In this document: piece after piece, positions 7,914-15,171 of the stretch
Numbering within the stretch: position 1 is the first letter of the stretch
How the letters are laid out: every line of letters begins with the position of its first letter
Origin: DATBDE01 sp045805605
GTDB taxonomy: Bacteria > Actinomycetota > Thermoleophilia > Solirubrobacterales > Solirubrobacteraceae
Assembly: GCA_045805605.1 (NCBI GenBank)
Contig: JBJMKX010000142.1
Coordinates: forward strand, 1 to 21,777
Reading direction: 5' to 3'
DNA: 21,777 nucleotides
Program-made: the position numbers and the translations under genes
Notes under the pieces: generated by a model
What the model saw: the letters and a program-made list of their open reading frames with translations, nothing else
Told to the model about the DNA's origin: nothing
Databases searched by the model: none

Positions 7914-9238
7914 TTCACACCGTCCTTCCGGTCGAGGGCAGCGGCGAGCTCGGGCGGCAGCTCGACGCCGGGCATCAGTCTGTAGACCAGCCGGGTCTTG
8001 TGCTCGGCCACGGGAAGGCTGCCGGGGGCAATCGCGGTCAGCTCCACGGAGGCGCCGAGGGTGCGGCGCAGGTCGTCCTCGGCGGCGTGAAGGTCGGTGC
8101 GATCGGCCTCAGCCGCTTCGACGACGACCCGCAGCGGCGGCTGCACCGGGTCGCCGGTGGCGATGACCGCGTAGCGCCCGAACGCCGGACGGGTCGCGAG
8201 CATGGCGCCGACGGCCTGCGGGTGCACGTTGGCGCCGCGGACGCGGATCATGTCGTCGCGGCGGCCCTCGATGCGGATACGCAGGCCCGCACGGCCGCAC
8301 GCGCACGGCGCCGTCCACACCCGCGCCAGGTCGGCCGACCGGTAGCGCAGAAGGGGCGAGGCCTCGCGGTCTACGTGGGTCCACACGAGCTCCCCGGTCG
8401 CGCCGTCCTCGATGTCGACCGGCTCCCCGGTGTCGGGCTCGCACAGCTCGACGAGGGCGGCCTCGCCGGCGGTGACGTGCATCCCCTCGCCCTGACCGCA
8501 CTCCCCCGCCATGGTCGACCACACATCGCTCATGCCGAAGGTGTCGGCGACCGGCGCGCCCCAGGCCTGCTCGATCTCCCGCCGCACGGCCGCGAGGCCG
8601 GCCCCCGGCTCGCCGGCGGTGACGAGGAGGCGGAGGGCGAGGTCGCGGGGCTCGAGGTCCAGCTCCCGGGCCTTGCGCGCGAGGTGCGACGGATACGAGA
8701 GGGTCCCGAACACCGCCGTGATGCCGAGGCGCGGGATCAGCTCCAGCAGTCGCTGTGACTGCCCGACTCCGACCGGGACGACGGTCGCGCCGCTTCGCTC
8801 GAGCGCCATGTGGTCGGCAATGCCGCCGGCGTACAGGGCGTAGTTGAGGCAGTGGGCGACGACGTCGACAGGGCGGACGCCGGCGATGCGGAACGCCGCT
8901 CCGCCGATGGCGCTGTTGCGGTCATGGTCGGCGCGGGTGAGGCCGATCGCCACGGGACGCCCCGTCGTGCCGGAGGTGACGTGGATGCGCACGAGCGCGT
9001 CGCGGGGCGCACAGAGGTGGTCACCGAACGGCGGATCGCGCTCCTGGCCGGCGCGCAGCTCGTCCTTGGTCGTGTACTCGACCACGCGGAGGTCATCGAC
9101 GCGCCGGAGCCGTTCGGCCAGCCCGCCGAGCTTGCGGCGGTAGAGCGGCGAGCGGTCGGCCAGGTACGAGAGCTGGCGGCGAAGCCGGTCGGCGGTGGGG
9201 CCGGTCATCGCGTCAAGTATCGGCTCGTCGGCGGCCAT
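7910..9238 (-). CDS. PaaK-type (phenylacetate-CoA ligase family) acyl-CoA ligase
   Basis: About 442 residues from ATG 9238, close to the usual PaaK size of 430-440. The adenylation P-loop is VTSGTTGRPVAIG (about residues 87-99), followed by DTFGMSDVWST, LLRYRSADLARV and a CAC...G cluster (TAPCACGRAG). The C-terminal domain carries GRRDDMIRVRGANVHPQAV. PaaK enzymes activate phenylacetate or related aryl acids to CoA thioesters through an acyl-adenylate. Starts at 9265 and 9295 are possible but would run into the AT-rich cbb leader; 9208 is also possible. None has a strong Shine-Dalgarno. It is coupled to the crotonase gene and divergent from the cbb operon. The acid substrate cannot be read. 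Confidence 0.85.
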   Translation of the reverse strand: MAADEPILDAMTGPTADRLRRQLSYLADRSPLYRRKLGGLAERLRRVDDLRVVEYTTKDELRAGQERDPPFGDHLCAPRDALVRIHVTSGTTGRPVAIGLTRADHDRNSAIGGAAFRIAGVRPVDVVAHCLNYALYAGGIADHMALERSGATVVPVGVGQSQRLLELIPRLGITAVFGTLSYPSHLARKARELDLEPRDLALRLLVTAGEPGAGLAAVRREIEQAWGAPVADTFGMSDVWSTMAGECGQGEGMHVTAGEAALVELCEPDTGEPVDIEDGATGELVWTHVDREASPLLRYRSADLARVWTAPCACGRAGLRIRIEGRRDDMIRVRGANVHPQAVGAMLATRPAFGRYAVIATGDPVQPPLRVVVEAAEADRTDLHAAEDDLRRTLGASVELTAIAPGSLPVAEHKTRLVYRLMPGVELPPELAAALDRKDGVK

Positions 9239-9367
9239 CGACGACCGCTGTGGTGGGAAAGGCATAAAGGAAACCCTATGACTCAACCCCAACAATTACT
9301 GGATCGTTTGTACAAGGCCCAGTAACGTCCGCGCCCTCGCCACCCCCGTCCGAGCCCAAGGAGCACC
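9239..9367. promoter_or_regulatory. Divergent control region between the CoA-ligase gene and cbbL
   Basis: These 129 bases separate divergent transcription units and must hold the cbb operon promoter and the site for its LysR regulator. Bases ~9255-9325 are markedly less GC-rich than the rest of the window. I could not identify a convincing -35/-10 pair or a T-N11-A LysR half-site. The region contains the 15-codon leader ORF and the cbbL Shine-Dalgarno (AAGGAG, 9358-9363). Confidence 0.55.
9278..9325 (+). CDS. 15-residue leader ORF upstream of cbbL
   Basis: ATG 9278 to TAA 9325 encodes MTQPQQLLDRLYKAQ. A good Shine-Dalgarno (AAAGGAA, 9266-9272) sits six bases upstream. It ends 42 nt before the cbbL start, on the same strand. 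Its codon use is unlike its surroundings: CAA three times, TTA, CGT and ACT, with about half of third positions A or T in a genome where nearly all are G or C. This lower-GC island coincides with the cbb promoter region, so it may be a translated leader peptide controlling cbb expression, or simply promoter DNA that happens to be open. The peptide matches no family I know. Confidence 0.45.
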   Translation: MTQPQQLLDRLYKAQ

Positions 9368-10831
9368 ATGAGTCCCACCTCCAGCAAGGACCAAGAATCG
9401 AAGAAGGACCGTTGGGCCGCGGGCGTGACGCCCTACCGAGAGATGGGGTACTACGACGCCGACTACGAGCCCCGTGACACGGACGTCCTGGCCGCGTTCC
9501 GCATCACCCCGCAGGCGGGCGTGGATCCCATCGAGGCCGCCGCCGCCGTGGCCGGCGAGTCCTCCACCGCGACGTGGACGGTGGTGTGGACCGACCGCCT
9601 CACGGCACACGAGCACTACCGGGCGAAGGCGTACTCGGTCGAGCCCGTGCCCGGCGCCGAGGACCAATACATAGCCAAGATCGCTTACGACCTCGACCTG
9701 TTCGAGGAGGGGTCGATCGCGAACCTGACCTCCTCGATCATCGGCAACGTCTTCGGCTTCAAGGCCCTCCGCGCGCTGCGCCTCGAGGACATGCGTATCC
9801 CGGCGCACTATGTCAAGACCTTCCAGGGGCCGCCGCACGGGATCGTCATGGAGCGCGAGTACCTCGACAAGTTCGGACGACCGTTGCTCGGGGCCACGAC
9901 GAAGCCGAAGCTCGGGCTGTCGGCGAAGAACTACGGCCGCGTCGTCTACGAAGCGCTGCGCGGAGGTCTGGACTTCACCAAGGACGACGAGAACATCAAC
10001 TCGCAGCCGTTCATGCGCTGGCGCGATCGCTATCTGTTCGCGATGGACGCCGTGCAGCGGGCCATGGCGGCGACCGGGGAGGTCAAGGGCCACTACCTCA
10101 ACGTGACCGCGGCCACGATGGAGGAGATGTACGAGCGCGCGGAGTTCGCCAAGGAGCTCGGCAGCGTGATCGTGATGATGGACCTCACGGTCGGCTACAC
10201 GGCGATGAGCTCGATGTCCAGGTGGGCGCGCCGCAACGGCGTGCTGCTGCACCTGCACCGCGCCGGCCACGGCACCTACACGCGCCAGAAGACCCACGGC
10301 GTCTCCTTCCGGGTCATCGCGAAGTGGTGCCGGCTGCTCGGCGTCGACCACATCCACGCCGGCACCGTGGTGGGCAAGCTCGAGGGCGACCCCGGCATGG
10401 TGCGCGGCTACTACGACGTGTGCCGGCAGGGCTACAACGTCGCGAACCCCGAGACCGGGCTCTACTTCGACCAGGACTGGGCCTCGCTGCCCGGGGTGAT
10501 GCCCGTCGCCTCAGGCGGCATCCACGCCGGCCAGATGTACCAGCTGCTGCACTACCTGGGCGAGGACGTCGTCCTGCAGTTCGGCGGGGGCACGATCGGT
10601 CATCCGATGGGCATCGCCGCCGGCGCCACGGCGAACCGGGTGGCGGTCGAGGCGATGATCCAGGCGCGCAACGAGGGCCGCGACTACTACGGCGAGGGCC
10701 CCGACATTCTCGTGAAGGCCGCCAAGGGCTGCCCCGAGCTCGACGCCGCCCTGCAGGTCTGGAAGGACGTCACGTTCGACTTCGAGTCCACCGACACGCC
10801 CGACGTGCTCGTCACGCCGACGGCGATTTAG
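9368..10831 (+). CDS. cbbL: RuBisCO large subunit, red-type form I (IC/ID-like)
   Basis: A 487-residue large subunit, complete at both ends. Catalytic elements are all present: K179 in GATTKPKLGLS; carbamylated K205 with Mg2+ ligands D207 and E208 in GGLDFTKDDENINSQPF; the HRAGHGTYTRQK strand at 297-308; loop 6 lysine K337 in AGTVVGKLEGDP; and the phosphate-binding GGGTIGHP (406-413). It carboxylates ribulose-1,5-bisphosphate to two 3-phosphoglycerates in the Calvin cycle. The HRAGHGTYTRQK sequence and the adjacent cbbX gene place it in the red-type lineage. The C-terminal tail (DTPDVLVTPTA) is of the type that CbbX pulls on during reactivation. Shine-Dalgarno AAGGAG precedes the ATG. It is the first large gene of a cbbLSXP operon. 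Confidence 0.98.
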   Translation: MSPTSSKDQESKKDRWAAGVTPYREMGYYDADYEPRDTDVLAAFRITPQAGVDPIEAAAAVAGESSTATWTVVWTDRLTAHEHYRAKAYSVEPVPGAEDQYIAKIAYDLDLFEEGSIANLTSSIIGNVFGFKALRALRLEDMRIPAHYVKTFQGPPHGIVMEREYLDKFGRPLLGATTKPKLGLSAKNYGRVVYEALRGGLDFTKDDENINSQPFMRWRDRYLFAMDAVQRAMAATGEVKGHYLNVTAATMEEMYERAEFAKELGSVIVMMDLTVGYTAMSSMSRWARRNGVLLHLHRAGHGTYTRQKTHGVSFRVIAKWCRLLGVDHIHAGTVVGKLEGDPGMVRGYYDVCRQGYNVANPETGLYFDQDWASLPGVMPVASGGIHAGQMYQLLHYLGEDVVLQFGGGTIGHPMGIAAGATANRVAVEAMIQARNEGRDYYGEGPDILVKAAKGCPELDAALQVWKDVTFDFESTDTPDVLVTPTAI

Positions 10832-10842
10832 GAGCAGTGATC

Positions 10843-11310
10843 ATGCGCATCACCCAGGGGACGTTCTCCTTCCTGTCGGACTTCACCGACGAGCAGATCG
10901 AAGCGCAGATCCGGTACGCGCTTCGCAACGGCTGGGCCATCCAGGTCGAGCACACCGACGACCCGCACCCGCGCAACTCGCTGTGGGACATGTGGGGCAC
11001 GCCGAACTTCGACCTCTCCGAGGACGACGTCGACGTGGCCATGCGCGACGTGCGCGCGTGCCGCGAGGCGTGGCCGCATCAGTACGTCAAGGTCGTCGCC
11101 TATGACGCTTCGCTCGGCCGGCAGACGACCGCGCTGAGCTTCATCGTCAGCCGACCGCCGGACGAGCCGGGCTTCCACCTGGAGCGCCAGGAGGACTCCG
11201 ACCGGCGCATCCGCTACACGCTCCGCTCCTATGCGGCCGACCAGCCGCCCGGTCGCCGCTACGGCGCACGCCCGGCCTCGCCGGACGACAACGGGCGTGG
11301 GACCGGGTGA
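10843..11310 (+). CDS. cbbS: RuBisCO small subunit, red-type
   Basis: A 155-residue small subunit that caps the L8 core of form I RuBisCO. It begins MRITQGTFSFLSDFTDEQI, the characteristic red-type N-terminus. The conserved WDMWGTPNFDLSE region (48-60) and ACREAWPHQYVKVVAYD follow, and then the C-terminal extension (PGFHLERQE, IRYTLRSYA) that forms the extra beta-hairpin of IC/ID small subunits. The tail after ~140 is a short low-complexity stretch. A GGAG overlapping the cbbL stop lies 8 nt before ATG 10843; an in-frame GTG at 10837 is a less likely start. The stop overlaps the cbbX ATG by one base (TGATG), indicating coupled translation. Confidence 0.97.
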   Translation: MRITQGTFSFLSDFTDEQIEAQIRYALRNGWAIQVEHTDDPHPRNSLWDMWGTPNFDLSEDDVDVAMRDVRACREAWPHQYVKVVAYDASLGRQTTALSFIVSRPPDEPGFHLERQEDSDRRIRYTLRSYAADQPPGRRYGARPASPDDNGRGTG

Positions 11311-12284
11311 TGAAGGCGGGCGCACTCACAGCAACGACCGAGCGCAACGGCGACGTAGCGATCGACGTCGGCGCCGCGCTGCGCGACTCCGAAGTCGCCC
11401 ACGTGCTCGAGCGCCTGGACCGTGAGCTCGTGGCGCTCGAGCCGGTCAAGATGCGCATCCGCGAGATCGCCGCCCTGCTCGTCGTCGACACGCTGCGACG
11501 CCAGGTCGGGCTCGCCTCGGAGCGGCCGTCCTTGCACATGAGCTTCACCGGCAACCCCGGTACCGGAAAGACGACAGTGGCACTGCGCATGGCAGAGATC
11601 CTCGCCGGCCTCGGCTACATCGAGAAGCCGAAGGTCGTCGCGGTGACGCGCGACGACCTCGTCGGGCAGTACGTCGGGCACACCGCGCCGAAGACCAAGG
11701 AGGTCCTCAAGCGCGCATTCGGCGGCGTCCTGTTCATCGACGAGGCCTACTACCTCCACCGCCCCGAGAACGAGCGTGACTACGGCCAGGAGACGATCGA
11801 GATCCTCCTGCAGGTGATGGAGAACGATCGCGACAAGCTGGTGGTGGTCCTCGCCGGCTACGCCGATCGCATGGACGAGTTCTTTCGGATGAACCCCGGG
11901 ATGGGCTCGCGCATCGCCCACCACATCGACTTCCCCGATTACCACCGCGACGAGCTCGTCGCAATCGGCGAGCTCATGCTCGAGCAGCAACGCTACGCGC
12001 TGAGCCCGGAGGCTGAGACGGTCTTCCGTGACTACATCGAACGGCGCATGGCCATGCCGCGGTTCGCCAACGCGCGCAGCATCCGTAATGCGCTCGAGCG
12101 CGCGCGGCTACGTCAGGCCAACAGGCTCGTCGACGAAGGCGACATCGTGACGCGCGACGACCTGATGCGGATCGAGGCGAGCGACCTGCTCAAGAGCCGG
12201 GTCTTCGCCTACACGCTCCCGGACGACTCCGACGCGCTCCCGGCCCCGGAGCCGACCGACCTCGACCACCACGCAGCGACCTGA
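11310..12284 (+). CDS. cbbX: CbbX, AAA+ RuBisCO activase of the red lineage
   Basis: A 324-residue AAA+ ATPase. Walker A is GNPGTGKT, the pore-loop segment is GQYVGHTAPKTKEVL (the tyrosine contacts the RuBisCO C-terminal tail), and Walker B is VLFIDEAYYL. After these come LAGYADRMDEFFRMNPGMGSR with the sensor/arginine-finger region and a C-terminal helical lid. CbbX hexamers, activated by ATP and RuBP, remove inhibitory sugar phosphates from red-type RuBisCO by transiently threading the large-subunit C-terminus. ATG 11310 overlaps the cbbS stop; a GTG immediately before it (11307) is an equally possible start that adds one residue. It is followed 11 nt later by the kinase gene. Confidence 0.96.
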   Translation: MKAGALTATTERNGDVAIDVGAALRDSEVAHVLERLDRELVALEPVKMRIREIAALLVVDTLRRQVGLASERPSLHMSFTGNPGTGKTTVALRMAEILAGLGYIEKPKVVAVTRDDLVGQYVGHTAPKTKEVLKRAFGGVLFIDEAYYLHRPENERDYGQETIEILLQVMENDRDKLVVVLAGYADRMDEFFRMNPGMGSRIAHHIDFPDYHRDELVAIGELMLEQQRYALSPEAETVFRDYIERRMAMPRFANARSIRNALERARLRQANRLVDEGDIVTRDDLMRIEASDLLKSRVFAYTLPDDSDALPAPEPTDLDHHAAT

Positions 12285-12295
12285 GGAGGCCATTC

Positions 12296-13267
12296 GTGCC
12301 ACGCCCCATCATCCTGGGCGTCGTCGGGGACTCGGCGGCGGGCAAGACGACTCTCACGCGCGGTCTCGTGAGGCTCCTCGGCGAGGAGAAAGTGACGCAC
12401 GTCGCCCTCGACGACTACCACCGCTACGACCGCCAGCAGCGCAAGGAGCACAACATCACGCCGCTGCACCCCGACTGCAACTACATGGACATCATGGGGC
12501 AGGACATCGCCCACCTGCGGCGGGGCAACGCGATCCTCAAGCCCGTGTACCGGCACACCGACGGCAGTTTCGGGCCGCCGATGTACGTCGAGCCCCACGC
12601 CTTCGCCATCGTGGAGGGACTGCTGGGCTACCACACGCCGGAGATGCGCGACGCCTACGACGTCCGCGTCTATCTCGCGCCGCCCGAAGAGCTGCGACGC
12701 AAGTGGAAGGTGGATCGCGACTGCTCGCGACGCGGCTACACGACCGACGAGGTGCTGGCCGAGCTGGACCGACGCGAGCCCGACTCGGCGTCGTTCATCC
12801 GGCCCCAAGAGCGGTTTGCGGACATCGTGGTGGCGTTCATGCCCGGCGATGCGGGAGACGCGCCGGACCGTCTCGATGCCCGGCTCGTCCTACGTGACGG
12901 GTTGGCGCACCCGGACCTGTCGCCGTTCATCGGCGGTGACAGCCGAATCACGCTGGATCACCGCAACGGCAATGAGTGGGTGCGCATTCCGGGCGACCTC
13001 GATCCCGAGCGCGCGGCGGAGATCGAGCAGACGATCTGGCAGGCGATGCACTTCGCCAGCCACCTGCGCTCCCAGCGCCTAGGGGAGTTCACGATCGGCA
13101 CGGACCTGCACCGGTCAGAGACGCTCGCGCTCGTGCAGCTACTGATCCTGTATCACGTGCTCACGGCAAAGGCGTCCATTGCGCTCGGCGGCCAGGGAAC
13201 GCGCGCGGACGTACTGGTTCCCGACCCTGCCGCGCCGGTGCCGGCGACCGGGGTGACGCCACGATGA
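12296..13267 (+). CDS. cbbP: Phosphoribulokinase
   Basis: A 323-residue kinase that phosphorylates ribulose-5-phosphate to ribulose-1,5-bisphosphate, the RuBisCO substrate. The Walker A motif GDSAAGKTT is at residues 11-19. The LDDYHRYDRQQRKEHNITPLHP stretch (about 38-59) holds the catalytic aspartate and substrate-binding residues, followed by EGLLGYHTPEMRD and the KWKVDRDCSRRGYT region. Translation starts at GTG 12296 with a strong GAGGAGG five bases upstream. It completes the two Calvin-specific enzymatic steps in this operon; the other cycle enzymes (transketolase, aldolase, bisphosphatase) are not in the window. Confidence 0.95.
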   Translation: MPRPIILGVVGDSAAGKTTLTRGLVRLLGEEKVTHVALDDYHRYDRQQRKEHNITPLHPDCNYMDIMGQDIAHLRRGNAILKPVYRHTDGSFGPPMYVEPHAFAIVEGLLGYHTPEMRDAYDVRVYLAPPEELRRKWKVDRDCSRRGYTTDEVLAELDRREPDSASFIRPQERFADIVVAFMPGDAGDAPDRLDARLVLRDGLAHPDLSPFIGGDSRITLDHRNGNEWVRIPGDLDPERAAEIEQTIWQAMHFASHLRSQRLGEFTIGTDLHRSETLALVQLLILYHVLTAKASIALGGQGTRADVLVPDPAAPVPATGVTPR

Positions 13268-13349
13268 CCCTCGCCGCGACGGTGCCGAGCCGCGTGCCAA
13301 CCTGAGCGGCCGAGTTGTCCCGAGACGATCGCTGCGGTAGAGAGGGCAG

Positions 13350-14267
13350 GTGGCGATCACCGTGACACAGCTCACGAGCTTCCTCGCCGTCATCCGCGGC
13401 GGGTCCGTCACCGCCGCGGCCGAACAGCTCGTGGTCACGCAGCCGTCGGTGTCCGCCGCCATCGCGGCGCTCTCGCGCGAGCTCGGCGTCGACCTGACCG
13501 AGCGCGCGGGCCGCGGAGTCGTGCCCACGCGGGCGGGGGAGGCGTTCGCACCCTACGCATCCGACGTGCTCGGTCTGCTCGACGAAGGCCGCCGAGTCGC
13601 CCTGGAGGCCGCGGGCGCGGCGGCGCGCGAATTGCGCATCGCGGCCGTGACCACCGCGGCGGAGTACATCGTCGTTCCGCTCATCAAGGCCTACTCGGTA
13701 CTGCGCCCCGACGTCTCGGTGACCGTCAGCGTCGACAACCGCCAGGGCGTCTTTACCAGCGTCCTCGAGCACCGCGCCGACGTGGCGATCGGCGGGCGCC
13801 CGCCCGGCGACGGCGGCCTCGTGGGCACCCCGTTCCTCGACAACGAGATCGTCGCGATCACCACACCGGACGACCCGCTCGTCGGCAGCCCCGACGTGCC
13901 CATCGAAGCCCTGGCCGAGCGCCCCTGGCTGCTGCGCGAACGGGGATCGGGAACCCGCAAGATGGTCGAGGACTACCTCGCCGAACATGGGCTGACGCCG
14001 GTTGCGCTCACCCTCGGCTCCAACGGCGCGATCAAGCACGCAGCGCAGGCCGGCCTGGGCGTATCGCTGCAGTCTCGCCTCGCAGTGCAGCTGGAGCTCG
14101 CACAGGGCCGGCTCGCGACGATTGCCGTGCGCGAGCCGCCGGCAGCTCGCCAGTGGTACGTCATTCGAGCGGGCACCGGGCCGGTTCGCGAAGCCACCGC
14201 GGCGTTCACGTCATTCGTCAGCAGCCCGGCCGCGCGCGAGGCGCTCTCCGCCGTCCCGGCCACATGA
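13350..14267 (+). CDS. cbbR: LysR-family transcriptional regulator, probable CbbR
   Basis: A 305-residue LysR-type regulator. The N-terminal winged helix-turn-helix (residues ~1-65) has the usual TQLTSFLAVIRGGSVTAAAEQLVVTQPSVSAAI pattern spread over about 6-38, and a PBP-like co-inducer domain covers ~95-300. CbbR proteins activate cbb operons in response to metabolites such as RuBP or NADPH, and adjacency to cbbP suggests that role. Unusually, it lies downstream and co-oriented (82 nt after cbbP) rather than divergent from cbbL. GTG 13350 is preceded by AGAGGG; GTG 13362 is an alternative giving a more typical N-terminus. CysB/CysL-like regulators of other pathways are not excluded. Confidence 0.8.
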   Translation: MAITVTQLTSFLAVIRGGSVTAAAEQLVVTQPSVSAAIAALSRELGVDLTERAGRGVVPTRAGEAFAPYASDVLGLLDEGRRVALEAAGAAARELRIAAVTTAAEYIVVPLIKAYSVLRPDVSVTVSVDNRQGVFTSVLEHRADVAIGGRPPGDGGLVGTPFLDNEIVAITTPDDPLVGSPDVPIEALAERPWLLRERGSGTRKMVEDYLAEHGLTPVALTLGSNGAIKHAAQAGLGVSLQSRLAVQLELAQGRLATIAVREPPAARQWYVIRAGTGPVREATAAFTSFVSSPAAREALSAVPAT

Positions 14268-14321
14268 CCATGGGCACGGTCTGGCTCGGGAACCTCGGAA
14301 ATCACTTGGTACCTTGGCACC
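14268..14321. promoter_or_regulatory. Short spacer before the R2lox-like gene
   Basis: No Shine-Dalgarno is visible before ATG 14322. The sequence ends TTGGTACCTTGGCACC directly at the start codon, containing two near-identical octamers (TTGGTACC, TTGGCACC). A TGGTACCTT stretch about six bases before the ATG could act as an extended -10 element of a leaderless transcript. This is a suggestion only. Confidence 0.25.
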
Positions 14322-15170
14322 ATGGGTGACCCCCAGCTCCGCGACTACAGGATCGTGGGCGGGCTCGAGGTCTTCGCCGACCGCAGCTTCTGGCCCAACT
14401 TCTTCTCGCGGATCGTGGCCCGTCTGCAGTGGAGCCCCGAGGCCATCGATTTCAGCCCGGACGCCCGCGCGTGGGCGGAGCTCCCGAGCGAGCGGCGTGA
14501 TCGCCTCATGAGCGTGCTCGCCGGCTTCTGCGTGGCCGAGGAGGCAGTCGCCGAGGAGCTCAGGCCGTTCTCCGACGCGGCCAGGAAAGCGACATTGGCG
14601 TCCCAGGAGAACCTGGTGGCCTGGGTCTTCTTCCTCCAACGCCGCGACGAGCAGCGCCATGCGCGGCTCTTCGATCACATCGGGGCCAAGGTGCTCGGAC
14701 TCCCCGGGGCGGACCCGTCCGAGCGGCGCGCCGCGGCTCGGGCCTACGCTCCACCCGGAGTGCTCGACCTCTTCGAGGTGCGCCTGCCCGCCATGGCGGC
14801 CGAGCTGGCGGAGGGTCGGACCGGGCTGGGCGAGGGCGTGAGCCTCTACCACATGCTGCTCGAAGGGGTCGTCTTCGACGCCGGGCAAGCGGCGCTGCTC
14901 GAGGACCTGGCCGACGGCACCCTACCGGGCGTGCGGCAGGGGATCGAGCGCGTCGAGCGCGACGAGCGCTGGCATGTCGGCTTCGGCCTGCGCTGCCTGG
15001 TCGAGAGCGAACCGTCGGCCGAGTGCATCGACGACCTCTTGGTGCGGGCAGACGAGGTCGCCGAGGCCTGGGGCGACGCCGTGCCCGCCGCCACGCGGCG
15101 CGAGAGCGCGGGCAAGGTCGCCCACCGGCTCCACGTCGCCGGTCTCATCGAGGGACGCGAGGCGGCGTAG
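14322..15170 (+). CDS. R2-like ligand-binding oxidase (R2lox-type, ribonucleotide reductase R2 homologue)
   Basis: A 282-residue ferritin-like four-helix protein with a complete dinuclear metal set: E73 (CVAEEAV), E110 and H113 (DEQRH), E181 (LLEGVVF), E215 and H218 (DERWH). The R2 radical tyrosine position (four after the first histidine) is F117, so it is not a standard class Ia R2. Two residues fit R2lox specifically: V76, three after the first ligand, and Y176, five before the third, match the Val and Tyr that form the ether cross-link in R2lox (Val71/Tyr162 in the mycobacterial protein). R2lox proteins assemble a Mn/Fe centre and bind a long-chain fatty acid; their reaction is unknown. 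It converges on pqqE with one base between stops. Confidence 0.75.
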   Translation: MGDPQLRDYRIVGGLEVFADRSFWPNFFSRIVARLQWSPEAIDFSPDARAWAELPSERRDRLMSVLAGFCVAEEAVAEELRPFSDAARKATLASQENLVAWVFFLQRRDEQRHARLFDHIGAKVLGLPGADPSERRAAARAYAPPGVLDLFEVRLPAMAAELAEGRTGLGEGVSLYHMLLEGVVFDAGQAALLEDLADGTLPGVRQGIERVERDERWHVGFGLRCLVESEPSAECIDDLLVRADEVAEAWGDAVPAATRRESAGKVAHRLHVAGLIEGREAA

Positions 15171-15171
15171 C

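Noticed and set aside
9278..9325. The letters P-Q-Q in the leader peptide as a hint of a PQQ link
   Set aside because: This is a coincidence of one-letter amino acid codes and carries no information about the cofactor.
9574..11310. A long second frame through cbbL that ends in cbbS
   Set aside because: Only its last part (from 10843) is the real cbbS; the rest is out-of-frame cbbL with Arg/Gly-rich nonsense.
13264..13305. 13-codon ORF overlapping the cbbP stop (ATGA junction)
   Set aside because: Too short and composed of common codons, with no Shine-Dalgarno of its own; likely chance, though a decayed gene end cannot be excluded.
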